Part shown: positions 52,077 to 64,000 of the stretch, piece after piece
How the letters are laid out: each line of letters begins with the position of its first letter
Position numbering within the stretch: position 1 is the stretch's first letter
Assembly: GCA_039090855.1 (NCBI GenBank)
Contig: CM076991.1
Location: 103,924,021-103,988,020 of the forward strand
Source of the DNA: Macrothele yani
Taxonomy: Eukaryota > Arthropoda > Arachnida > Araneae > Macrothelidae
Reading direction: 5' to 3'
DNA length: 64,000 nt
The notes under the pieces: model-generated
What the model saw: the letters and a program-made list of their open reading frames with translations, nothing else
Told to the model about the DNA's origin: nothing
Database searches by the model: none
Translations under genes and position numbers: made by a program

Positions 52077-52865
52077 TCCGAATTTCTTGGTGTAGAATAG
52101 AAATCAAAGTTTCCAAGCTTTTGCACCTAAACCAGATGGCTCTCTCAAGGAAGCTACGCTACCTGCGTTTATTTCCCTACATACCAAGCGGTTCTTCTCA
52201 GCTGAAGAACGCTCTCAAGGAGATAACCTCGGTGTCGGGATCAGTCGTCCGATATTTTTATGTGAAATGCTTAAGGGAAACACCGACAAGCCCTCTCTGT
52301 CCAATATGGAGCAGGTGTTTGTATCATCCCTCTACAATATCCACACCTCCAAGTGATGCTACATTGGAATGACTAAACGTTTATTTAGAATTAAAGACAA
52401 CGAACATAGAAAGGACATAAAGAACGGTAAAGTAAATATGGACCTATCCAGAGAGCTTAAGTTCAAGTCAGCTGCCGCTATGCGCGATGACCTAAAGAAA
52501 TTAGCTTCCCACTCCACCCCAAAATCTACTGCCATTCGCAAAAATTTGGAAATCCTTTCCAAAAGCGAGGCATGCAGTGAAAACGTCTCGTTGGAGTTGG
52601 CACGAGTTTGGAACCAGTTCTTTAAATAGTGAATACCTTTTGTTTTCCTTCCATGTTTCTGCGTGCTAAAGGAACATGACACCTCGAGTCTTTGAATGAA
52701 TAATTACATTCATATCTGTTCGTTTATCGTCAAGTCAAGACACTGCGTTCAAATTGTTGATGCGTTCTATTATTCAGTTTGCTGTCTACCTTCCTTGAAA
52801 AAGCCATCTCGTTGATGTGCGAAAGCTTGGAAACTTTGGTTTTCTATTCTACACAAAGAAATTCG
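52077..52865 (+). mobile_element. Penelope-like element fragment with inverted repeats
   Basis: The coding part reads LFPYIPSGSSQLKNALKEIT, VRYFYVKCLRET, then a GIY-YIG-type KCYIGMTKRLFRIKDNEHRK and DIKNGKVNMDLSRELKF, ending SLELARVWNQFFK and a stop at 52627-52629. The YIPG-like motif followed by a C-terminal GIY-YIG nuclease is diagnostic of Penelope-like elements. Ends are inverted copies: 52083-52160 matches the inverse of 52783-52860, as often seen for their terminal repeats. The RT domain is missing. Confidence 0.75.
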
Positions 52866-54655
52866 AATTTCTAGTATACACATATTATTTTAAATAAGTG
52901 TTTCCATTAGTTTGATAGGCAGCTGTATAAACAAAGGGGGAAAAATCATGTTTTGGTGCTAATATTCCTGTGGTGAGTATATCTTTTCCATTGAGCGATG
53001 CTTAAACGGCAGCGTTGTCTACAAATTCCCGTGAAAACCTGATGGTTTAAGAATTCTGAGGGAATGCAAAATGAGACTAGGATCATGACGTCACAGTTCT
53101 ATTTAACATTCTTTTCTTCGTGGATGTCTGAGAGAGTAGGAACTTAGCGGATCAGACTTTAAATAAATAAACACTGTCATCATATGCAAGAGCGACAGTT
53201 TGTTTACATTTAACGATGAAAAACTGCGGCAATGATTGTTTTAACAGCTATGATTGTGAATCCATCAAAAGTGTGTGCAAGAGAACGTTCTCATCGTTTC
53301 ACTGAAAATTAAAATGAGGTATACAGTATAATAGAAATATGTGCAAGCTACAGATTGACTGTAGACGTCCAGATGGGTATATGGTTGAATAACTAACTAC
53401 CTTTGATTAATTATGGATGCAAACTGAGTGTAGGTAAAAGTTGTCGAAATTTATTTTCGCAAACTATTCCTTTTCAATCGTCTGAACTAGATGTATGGAT
53501 TCATGATATAGTGACACTTTCCTTTGAAAATCCTAGTTTCGCTGCTTACAATATTAACAACGGAGGAACGATTAATTTTCCGCTATTTTGTACTTATATC
53601 TCCTAGCGAAAGGGGAACAAAGTATAACTTTCAATGGCATAATATATTTCTATATACGCTATAACATTTCTTGCTGTGGAACGAACCGAAATCTTCAGCT
53701 TCATTTCACCACAAGTAATGAGAATCACGAATGGGCATCAACAGACCAAATGTCCACCCCCTCCTCCCAATTCGTAAAGTCCTGGTGGAGAAGAACACTT
53801 TGTGCTTACTTTCAGCTAAAGTGCTTTCTCTCTGCATAGATGAGGCCAGATACAAATTCTAGGAATGATGTGTTAAGATTCTTGGTAAGAAATTGTGTGA
53901 CTGATATTGTTAATGTCGCACTCGAAAAAGTTTGATGAAATGCTTAGAGTATAAAAAATAAGTGATCAAAAATTAAATTTTATTCAATTACTGTTGCTAA
54001 TGTGATAGCTCCTGTTTTTTATTTCAAAGAGCGAATACAAAGGCGGCAAAGTCATTTTAAGCGCTTTCCTGGCGTTTCTGTAAATGTCCGAAGTCAAGCT
54101 TCGCGGCTGTTGACAATTTTTCTGTTACTAGAAGTCTCTCTGAGGCGTGGGAATGAATTCATTCGCCCGAGTTTATTACTGTTTACGTAAAACTTTGCTA
54201 GATAATTTTGGAGTCGTATTTTTAGAGATGAGATCTGGACACACATCATGCAGGTGAGAAAAAGCAACAGATTATTAACGACACTTCGAGCTTTGTTCCA
54301 GGCCGAGGAAGAAGAGTGTGTGCTCAGATGGAGATGTGAGTTCACATAATTAACTGCTTGTGTATGAAACCATTAAGCGAAGTAAATGGATACACACTCC
54401 TTAGCTTTAACGCTAAGCTGTTTTATGAACGAATAAACTGCGCTTTACTCAGTTTAAAGACATATATAGTGACACAGAACGCTTTCAGTGAAACCAAACT
54501 ATTGCCTATGCGAAACCAGAAGCTATTGGCCGGAATTCTAATTTACGTACGCCTTACGTTAGTTATATTGTATACAGTGACGCAGTTAAATAATGAAACT
54601 GATGTTTATTTTAAAAAAACTAATGGAAACGCAGGAAAACTTAGGTGCATATATT
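52866..54655. other. No gene recognised
   Basis: Several short frames on both strands, none with recognisable domains. No repeat relationship with the rest of the window was detected. Confidence 0.4.
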
Positions 54656-54659
54656 TTAT

Positions 54660-57600
54660 TTGAAGTACATTTCTCCTGCTTGCTTTACTACAAGAAGCGA
54701 CACGATCAGCCAACGAAAGGAAAAACTAACAGAGGTCATCTTTTGGTATGGAGTGACGAGCTGATGTTTGGTATGGAGTGAAGAGCTGATGTCACAGCTC
54801 TTCACTCCATACCAAAAGATAACCTCTGCTAGTTCTTCCTTTCGTTGGCTGATCTTCATATTTATTCGAAGTACATTCCTTTCGTGTAAATACAAGAAGT
54901 GGCCTGAGCAGCCAACGAAAGGAAGGACTGGCAGAGGTCATCTTTTAGTATGGAGTGAAGAGCTGATGTCACAGTTCTTTGTATGTCATCGTATTTATTA
55001 GAAGTACATTCATCCTGCGTTAATATAATCAATAGCACGATCAGCCAACGAAAAGTAGGACTTGCAGAGGTTATTTTTTGGTATGTAGTGAAGAGCTGAT
55101 GTAACAGTTCTTTGTATGTCTTCATATTTATTCGAAGAACATTTCTCCTGTGTTAATACAAAAAGAGGCACGATCAGCCAACGGAAGGAAGGACTTGCAG
55201 AGGTCATCTTTTGCTACGGAGTGAAGAGCTGATGTCACAGTTCTTTGTATGTCTTCATATTTATTCGAAGTACTTTCCTCCTGTGTTAATACAAGAAGTG
55301 GCACGATTAGCCAATGAAAGGAAGGACTTGCAGAGGTCATCTTTTGGTATGGAGTGAAGAGCTGTTGTCGCAGTTCTTTGTATGACTTCATATTTATTCG
55401 AAGTACTTTCCTCCTGTGTTAATACAAGAAGTGGCACGATTAGCCAATGATGGCAAGGACTTGCAGAGATCATCTTTTGGTATGGAGTGAAGAGCTGATG
55501 TCACAGTTCTTTGTATGTCATCGTATTTATTAGAAGTACATTCATCCTGCGTTAATATAATCAATAGCACGATCAGCCAACGAAAAGTAGGACTTGCAGA
55601 GGTTATTTTTTGGTATGTAGTGAAGAGCTGATGTAACAGTTCTTTGTATGTCTTCATATTTATTCGAAGTACATTCCTCCTGTGTTAATACAAGAAGTGG
55701 CATGATCAGTCAACGGAAGGAAGGACTTGCAGAAGTCATCTTTTGCTACGGAGTGAAGAGCTGATGTCACAGTTCTTTGTATGTCTTCATATTTATTCGA
55801 AGTACATTCCTCCTGTGTTAATACAAGAAGTGGTACGATCAGCCAACGAAAGGAAGGACTTGCAGAGGTCATCTTTTGGTATGGAGTGAAGAGCTGTTGT
55901 CGCAGTTCTTTGTATGACTTCATATTTTATTCGAAGTACATTCCTCCTGTGTTAATACCAGAAGTGGCACGATCAGCCAACGGAAGGAAGGACTTGCAGA
56001 GGTCATCTTTTGCTACGGAGTGAAGAGCTGATGTCACAGTTCTTTGTATGTCTTCATATTTATTCGAAGTACTTTCCTCCTGTGTTAATACAAGAAGTGG
56101 CACGATTAGCCAATGAAAGGAAGGACTTGCAGAGGTCATCTTTTGGTATGGAGTGAAGAGCTGTTGTCGCAGTTCTTTGTATGACTTCATATTTATTCGA
56201 AGTACTTTCCTCCTGTGTTAATACAAGAAGTGGCACGATTAGCCAATGAAGGGAAGGACTTGCAGAGATCATCTTTTGGTATGGAGTGAAGAGCTGATGT
56301 CACAGCAGTAATTTGTATGTCTTCATATTTATTCGAAGTACATTCCTCCTGTGTTAATACAAGAAGTGGCATGATCAGTCAACGGAAGGAAGGACTTGCA
56401 GAAGTCATCTTTTGCTACGGAGTGAAGAGCTGATGTCACAGTTCTTTGTATGTCTTCATATTTATTCGAAGTACATTCCTCCTGTGTTAATACAAGAAGT
56501 GGTACGATCAGCCAACGAAAGGAAGGACTTGCAGAGGTCATCTTTTGGTATGGAGTGAAGAGCTGTTGTCGCAGTTCTTTGTATGACTTCATATTTATTC
56601 GAAGTACATTCCTCCTGTGTTAATACAAGAAGTGGCATGATCAGCCAACGGAAGGAAGGACTTGCAGAGGTCATCTTTTGCTACGTAGTGAAGAGCTGAT
56701 GTCACAGTTCTTTGTATGTCTTCATATTTATTTGAAGTATATTCCTCCTGTGTTAATACAAGAAATGGCACGATCAGCTAACGAAAAGAAGGACTTGCAG
56801 AGGTCATCTTTTGGTATGGAGTGAAAAGCTGTTGTCACAGTTCTTTGTATGTCTTCATATTTATTCGAAGTACATTCCTCCTGTGTTAATACCAGAAGTG
56901 GCACGATCAGCCAACGGAAGGAAGGACTGGCGGAAGTCATCTTTTGCTACAGAGTGAAGAGCTGATGTCACAGTTCTTTGTATGTCTTCATATTTATTCG
57001 AAGCACATTCCTCCTGTGTTAATACAACAAGTGGCACGATCTGCCAACGAAAGGAAGGACTTGCAGAGGTCATCTTTTGGTATGGAGTGAAGAGCTGACG
57101 TCACAGTTCTTTATATTGCTTCATATTTATTCGAAGTACTTTCCTCCTGTGTTAATACAAGAAGTGGCACGATTAGCCAATGAAAGAAAGGACTTGCAGA
57201 GGTCATCTTTTGGTATGGAGTGAAGAGCTGATGTCACAGTTCTTTGTATGTCTTCATATTTATTCGAAGTACGACCCTCCTGTGTTAATACAAGAAATGG
57301 TACGATCAGCCAACGAAAGGAAGGACTTGCAGAGGTCATCTTTTGGTATGGAGTGAAGAGCTGTTGTCACAGTTCTTTGTATGTCTTCATATTTATTCGA
57401 AGTACATTCCTCCTGTGTTAATACAAGAAGTGGCATGATCAGCCAACGGAAGGAAGGACTTGCAGAAGTTATCTTTTGCTACGGAGTGAAGAGCTGATGT
57501 TACATTCTTTGTATGTCTTCATATTTATTCGAAGTACATTCCTCCTGTGTTAATACAAGAAGTAGTACGATCAGCCAACGAAAGGAAGGACTTGCAGAGG

Positions 57601-60600
57601 TCATCTTTTGGTATGGAGTGAAGAGCAGTTGTCACAGGTATTTGTATGTCTTCATATTTATTCGAAGTACATTCCTATTGTGTTAATACAAGAAGTGGCA
57701 TGATCAGCAAACGGAAGGAAGGACTTGCAGAAGTCATGTTTTGCTACGGAGTGAAGAGCTGATGTCACAGTTCTTTGTATGTCTTCATATTTATTCGAAG
57801 TACATTCCTCCTGTGTTAATAGAAGAAGTGGCACGATCAGCCAACGGAAGGAAGGACTTGCAGAAGTCATCTTTTGCTACGGAGTGAAGAGCTGATGTCA
57901 CAGTTCTTTGTATGTCTTCATATTCATTCGAAGTACATTTCTCCTGTGTTAATACAAGAAGTGGCATGATCAGCCAACGGAAGGAAGGACTTGCAGAGGT
58001 CATCTTTTGCTACGGAGTGAAGAGCTGTTGTCACAGTTCTTTGTATGTCTTCATATTTATTCGAAGTACATTCCTCCTGTGTTAATACAAGAAGTGGCAT
58101 GATTAGCCAATGAAAGGAAGGACTTGCAGAGGTCATCTTTTGGTATGGAGTGAAGAGCTGTTGTCGCAGTTCTTTGTATGACTTCATATTTATTCGAAGT
58201 ACTTTCCTCCTGTGTTAATACAAGAAGTGGCACGATTAGCCAATGAAGGGAAGGACTTGCAGAGATCATCTTTTGGTATGGAGTGAAGAGCTGATGTCAC
58301 AGCAGTAATTTGTATGTCTTCATATTTATTCGAAGTACATTCCTCCTGTGTTAATACAAGAAGTGGCATGATCAGTCAACGGAAGGAAGGACTTGCAGAA
58401 GTCATCTTTTGCTACGGAGTGAAGAGCTGATGTCACAGTTCTTTGTATGTCTTCATATTTATTCGAAGTACATTCCTTCTGTGTTAATACAAGAAGTGGT
58501 ACGATCAGCCAACGAAAGGAAGGACTTGCAGAGGTCATCTTTTGGTATGGAGTGAAGAGCTGTTGTCGCAGTTCTTTGTATGACTTCATATTTATTCGAA
58601 GTACATTCCTCCTGTGTTAATACAAGAAGTGGCATGATCAGCCAACGGAAGGAAGGACTTGCAGAGGTCATCTTTTGCTACGTAGTGAAGAGCTGATGTC
58701 ACAGTTCTTTGTATGTCTTCATATTTATTTGAAGTATATTCCTCCTGTGTTAATACAAGAAATGGCACGATCAGCTAACGAAAAGAAGGACTTGCAGAGG
58801 TCATCTTTTGGTATGGAGTGAAGAGCTGTTGTCACAGTTCTTTGTATGTCTTCATATTTATTCGAAGTACATTCCTCCTGTGTTAATACCAGAAGTGGCA
58901 CGATCAGCCAACGGAAGGAAGGACTGGCGGAAGTCATCTTTTGCTACAGAGTGAAGAGCTGATGTCACAGTTCTTTGTATGTCTTCATATTTATTCGAAG
59001 CACATTCCTCCTGTGTTAATACAACAAGTGGCACGATCTGCCAACGAAAGGAAGGACTTGCAGAGGTCATCTTTTGGTATGGAGTGAAGAGCTGACGTCA
59101 CAGTTCTTTATATTGCTTCATATTTATTCGAAGTACTTTCCTCCTGTGTTAATACAAGAAGTGGCACGATTAGCCAATGAAAGGAAGGACTTGCAGAGGT
59201 CATCTTTTGGTATGGAGTGAAGAGCTGATGTCACAGTTCTTTGTATGTCTTCATATTTATTCGAAGTACGACCCTCCTGTGTTAATACAAGAAATGGTAC
59301 GATCAGCCAACGAAAGGAAGGACTTGCAGAGGTCATCTTTTGGTATGGAGTGAAGAGCTGTTGTCACAGTTCTTTGTATGTCTTCATATTTATTCGAAGT
59401 ACATTCCTCCTGTGTTAATACAAGAAGTGGCATGATCAGCCAACGGAAGGAAGGACTTGCAGAAGTTATCTTTTGCTACGGAGTGAAGAGCTGATGTTAC
59501 ATTCTTTGTATGTCTTCATATTTATTCGAGTACATTCCTCCTGTGTTAATACAAGAAGTGGTACGATCAGCCAACGAAAGGAAGGACTTGCAGAGGTCAT
59601 CTTTTGGTATGGAGTGAAGAGCAGTTGTCACAGGTATTTGTATGTCTTCATATTTATTCGAAGTACATTCCTATTGTGTTAATACAAGAAGTGGCATGAT
59701 CAGCAAACGGAAGGAAGGACTTGCAGAAGTCATGTTTTGCTACGGAGTGAAGAGCTGATGTCACAGTTCTTTGTATGTCTTCATATTTATTCGAAGTACA
59801 TTCCTCCTGTGTTAATAGAAGAAGTGGCACGATCAGCCAACGGAAGGAAGGACTTGCAGAAGTCATCTTTTGCTACGGAGTGAAGAGCTGATGTCACAGT
59901 TCTTTGTATGTCTTCATATTCATTCGAAGTACATTTCTCCTGTGTTAATACAAGAAGTGGCATGATCAGCCAACGGAAGGAAGGACTTGCAGAGGTCATC
60001 TTTTGCTACGGAGTGAAGAGCTGTTGTCACAGTTCTTTGTATGTCTTCATATTTATTCGAAGTACATTCCTCCTGTGTTAATACAAGAAGTGGCACGATC
60101 AGCCAACGGAAGGAAGGACTGGCGGAAGTCATCTTTTGCTACGGAGTGAAGAGCTGATGTCACAGTTCTTTGTATGTCTTCATATTTATTCGAAGCACAT
60201 TCCTCCTGTGTTAATACAACAAGTGGCACGATCTGCCAACGAAAGGAAGGACTTGCAGAGGTCATCTTTTGGTATGGAGTAAAGAGCTGACGTCACAGTT
60301 CTTTATATTGCTTCATATTTATTCGAAGTACTTTCCTCCTGTGTTAATACAAGAAGTGGCACGATTAGCCAATGAAAGGAAGGACTTGCAGAGGTCATCT
60401 TTTGGTATGGAGTGAAGAGCTGATGTCACAGTTCTTTGTATGTCTTCATATTTATTCGAAGTACGATCCTCCTGTGTTAATACAAGAAGTGGTACGATCA
60501 GCCAACGAAAAGGAAGGACTTGCAGAGGTCATTTTTTGGTATGGAGTGAAGAGCTGTTGTCACAGTTCTTTGTATGTCTTCATATTTATTCGAAGTACAT

Positions 60601-63600
60601 TCCTAATGTGTTAATACAAGAAGTGGCATGATCAGCCAACGGAAGGAAGGACTTGCAGAAGTCATGTTTTGCTACGGAGTGAAGAGCTGATGTCACAGTT
60701 CTTTGTATGTCTTCATATTTATTCGAAGTACATTCCTCCTGTGTTAATACAAGAAGTGGCATGATCAGCCAACGGAAGGAAGTACTTGCAGAAGTCATCT
60801 TTTGCTTCGGAGTGAAGAGCTGATGTCACAGTTCTTTGTATGTCTTCATATTTATTCGAAGCACATTCCTCCTGTGTTAATACAAGAAGTGGCACGATCA
60901 GCCAACGGAAGGAAGGACTTGCAGAGGTCATCTTTTGGTATGGAGTGAAGAGCTGTTGTCGCAGTTCTTTGTATGACTTCATATTTATTCGAAGTACTTT
61001 CCTCCTGTGTTAATACAAGAAGTGGCACGATTAGCCAATGAAGGGAAGGACTTGCAGAGATCATCTTTTGGTATGGAGTGAAGAGCTGATGTCACAGCAG
61101 TAATTTGTATGTCTTCATATTTATTCGAAGTACATTCCTCCTGTGTTAATACAAGAAGTGGCATGATCAGTCAACGGAAGGAAGGACTTGCAGAAGTCAT
61201 CTTTTGCTACGGAGTGAAGAGCTGATGTCACAGTTCTTTGTATGTCTTCATATTTATTCGAAGTACATTCCTCCTGTGTTAATACAAGAAGTGGTACGAT
61301 CAGCCAACGAAAGGAAGGACTTGCAGAGGTCATCTTTTGGTATGGAGTGAAGAGCTGTTGTCGCAGTTCTTTGTATGACTTCATATTTATTCGAAGTACA
61401 TTCCTCCTGTGTTAATACAAGAAGTGGCATGATCAGCCAACGGAAGGAAGGACTTGCAGAGGTCATCTTTTGCTACGTAGTGAAGAGCTGATGTCACAGT
61501 TCTTTGTATGTCTTCATATTTATTTGAAGTATATTCCTCCTGTGTTAATACAAGAAATGGCACGATCAGCTAACGAAAAGAAGGACTTGCAGAGGTCATC
61601 TTTTGGTATGGAGTGAAAAGCTGTTGTCACAGTTCTTTGTATGTCTTCATATTTATTCGAAGTACATTCCTCCTGTGTTAATACCAGAAGTGGCACGATC
61701 AGCCAACGGAAGGAAGGACTGGCGGAAGTCATCTTTTGCTACAGAGTGAAGAGCTGATGTCACAGTTCTTTGTATGTCTTCATATTTATTCGAAGCACAT
61801 TCCTCCTGTGTTAATACAACAAGTGGCACGATCTGCCAACGAAAGGAAGGACTTGCAGAGGTCATCTTTTGGTATGGAGTGAAGAGCTGACGTCACAGTT
61901 CTTTATATTGCTTCATATTTATTCGAAGTACTTTCCTCCTGTGTTAATACAAGAAGTGGCACGATTAGCCAATGAAAGAAAGGACTTGCAGAGGTCATCT
62001 TTTGGTATGGAGTGAAGAGCTGATGTCACAGTTCTTTGTATGTCTTCATATTTATTCGAAGTACGACCCTCCTGTGTTAATACAAGAAATGGTACGATCA
62101 GCCAACGAAAGGAAGGACTTGCAGAGGTCATCTTTTGGTATGGAGTGAAGAGCTGTTGTCACAGTTCTTTGTATGTCTTCATATTTATTCGAAGTACATT
62201 CCTCCTGTGTTAATACAAGAAGTGGCATGATCAGCCAACGGAAGGAAGGACTTGCAGAAGTTATCTTTTGCTACGGAGTGAAGAGCTGATGTTACATTCT
62301 TTGTATGTCTTCATATTTATTCGAAGTACATTCCTCCTGTGTTAATACAAGAAGTAGTACGATCAGCCAACGAAAGGAAGGACTTGCAGAGGTCATCTTT
62401 TGGTATGGAGTGAAGAGCAGTTGTCACAGGTATTTGTATGTCTTCATATTTATTCGAAGTACATTCCTATTGTGTTAATACAAGAAGTGGCATGATCAGC
62501 AAACGGAAGGAAGGACTTGCAGAAGTCATGTTTTGCTACGGAGTGAAGAGCTGATGTCACAGTTCTTTGTATGTCTTCATATTTATTCGAAGTACATTCC
62601 TCCTGTGTTAATAGAAGAAGTGGCACGATCAGCCAACGGAAGGAAGGACTTGCAGAAGTCATCTTTTGCTACGGAGTGAAGAGCTGATGTCACAGTTCTT
62701 TGTATGTCTTCATATTCATTCGAAGTACATTTCTCCTGTGTTAATACAAGAAGTGGCATGATCAGCCAACGGAAGGAAGGACTTGCAGAGGTCATCTTTT
62801 GCTACGGAGTGAAGAGCTGTTGTCACAGTTCTTTGTATGTCTTCATATTTATTCGAAGTACATTCCTCCTGTGTTAATACAAGAAGTGGCATGATTAGCC
62901 AATGAAAGGAAGGACTTGCAGAGGTCATCTTTTGGTATGGAGTGAAGAGCTGTTGTCGCAGTTCTTTGTATGACTTCATATTTATTCGAAGTACTTTCCT
63001 CCTGTGTTAATACAAGAAGTGGCACGATTAGCCAATGAAGGGAAGGACTTGCAGAGATCATCTTTTGGTATGGAGTGAAGAGCTGATGTCACAGCAGTAA
63101 TTTGTATGTCTTCATATTTATTCGAAGTACATTCCTCCTGTGTTAATACAAGAAGTGGCATGATCAGTCAACGGAAGGAAGGACTTGCAGAAGTCATCTT
63201 TTGCTACGGAGTGAAGAGCTGATGTCACAGTTCTTTGTATGTCTTCATATTTATTCGAAGTACATTCCTTCTGTGTTAATACAAGAAGTGGTACGATCAG
63301 CCAACGAAAGGAAGGACTTGCAGAGGTCATCTTTTGGTATGGAGTGAAGAGCTGTTGTCGCAGTTCTTTGTATGACTTCATATTTATTCGAAGTACATTC
63401 CTCCTGTGTTAATACAAGAAGTGGCATGATCAGCCAACGGAAGGAAGGACTTGCAGAGGTCATCTTTTGCTACGTAGTGAAGAGCTGATGTCACAGTTCT
63501 TTGTATGTCTTCATATTTATTTGAAGTATATTCCTCCTGTGTTAATACAAGAAATGGCACGATCAGCTAACGAAAAGAAGGACTTGCAGAGGTCATCTTT

Positions 63601-64000
63601 TGGTATGGAGTGAAGAGCTGTTGTCACAGTTCTTTGTATGTCTTCATATTTATTCGAAGTACATTCCTCCTGTGTTAATACCAGAAGTGGCACGATCAGC
63701 CAACGGAAGGAAGGACTGGCGGAAGTCATCTTTTGCTACAGAGTGAAGAGCTGATGTCACAGTTCTTTGTATGTCTTCATATTTATTCGAAGCACATTCC
63801 TCCTGTGTTAATACAACAAGTGGCACGATCTGCCAACGAAAGGAAGGACTTGCAGAGGTCATCTTTTGGTATGGAGTGAAGAGCTGACGTCACAGTTCTT
63901 TATATTGCTTCATATTTATTCGAAGTACTTTCCTCCTGTGTTAATACAAGAAGTGGCACGATTAGCCAATGAAAGGAAGGACTTGCAGAGGTCATCTTTT
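54660..64000. repeat. 133-bp satellite array with higher-order structure, ~70 units, open at window end
   Basis: The monomer is 133 bp (for example from GGACTTGCAGAGGTCATCTT through GAAGTGGCACGATCAGCC). Frames in it recur at 133-bp steps (56728, 56861; 57658, 57791, 57924, 58057). A 3-bp-insertion variant (CACAGCAGTAATTTG) marks 56301, 58298, 61093 and 63090: gaps of 1,997, 2,795 and 1,997 bp, that is 15 and 21 monomers. The left ~1.5 kb (54660-56200) is less regular. Because 133 is not a multiple of three, the apparent minus-strand frames of 70-87 residues break every one to two units and are not genes. Confidence 0.95.
54767..54816. repeat. Perfect palindrome at the left edge of the satellite
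   Basis: 54767-54788 is the exact reverse complement of 54795-54816 (22-bp arms, 6-base loop ATGTCA). The right arm continues as inverted monomer sequence to about 54855, so monomer orientation flips here before returning to the array direction. Confidence 0.95.

Noticed and set aside
52790..52835. Hammerhead ribozyme in the Penelope-like end
   Set aside because: TTGATG and GCGAAA occur close together, but the required stems and the CTGATGA core are not present. A covariance-model search would settle it.
53403..53839. Short plus-strand frames of 67 and 83 residues
   Set aside because: No recognisable motif, no supporting structure and no repeat relationship.
54660..64000. Dozens of similar minus-strand frames of 70-87 residues (MTSASPSFRWLI...) as a protein family or repeat protein
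   Set aside because: They are projections of the 133-bp monomer; the monomer length shifts frame every unit, each frame ends after one to two units, and no start/stop or splice arrangement is conserved independently.
54660..64000. CRISPR-like regular repeats
   Set aside because: Units are contiguous 133-bp monomers without unique spacers, and the genome is eukaryotic.

Overview
The window looks like non-genic, repeat-dominated DNA from a metazoan nuclear genome, most likely an arthropod (possibly a chelicerate; this is inference from the mix of elements, not a marker gene). No host protein-coding gene, rRNA or convincing functional tRNA gene was recognised. Almost every recognisable protein stretch is a broken transposase or a fragment of a retrotransposon.

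Layout. 1-3.7 kb: a mariner whose transposase-tail/terminal-repeat end is amplified into a 12-copy 145-bp array. 3.7-8.8 kb: LINE fragments, tRNA-derived SINEs and a 1.3-kb hAT-like element in a TAA-rich tract. 9.2-13.3 kb: a three-level nest (a 130-bp-unit foldback element inside a mariner inside a Helitron/pearl-like element with ~150-bp core repeats). 13.9-21 kb: Tc1, hAT and mariner remnants, including two Tc1 elements with both ends and TA duplications visible. 22.1-24.8 kb: a mariner that contains both a minisatellite grown from its own C-terminal codons and an inserted hAT-like element. 25-30 kb: SINEs, a Tc1 fragment and a mariner. 30.9-33.1 kb: a second pearl-like element with a three-unit higher-order repeat. 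34.8-38.2 kb: a head-to-tail pair of broken mariners interrupted by another pearl-like family. 39.3-52.9 kb: five Tc1 copies or composites, SINEs, RTE-type LINE tails, a pogo/Tigger fragment and a Penelope-like fragment. 54.7-64 kb: a 133-bp satellite with 1,997-bp and 4,792-bp higher-order periods that runs off the window edge.

How the parts relate. The recurring theme is satellite birth inside DNA transposons. In at least three mariner copies short transposase segments are tandemly amplified in place, and the foldback and Helitron-like elements also carry internal tandem arrays. Several independent arrays share unit lengths of about 130-150 bp. Nested insertions, terminal repeats and target-site duplications give relative ages. 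No operon-like or pathway organisation exists here; each element acts, or once acted, for its own transposition. Boundaries marked approximate come from reading homology by eye.
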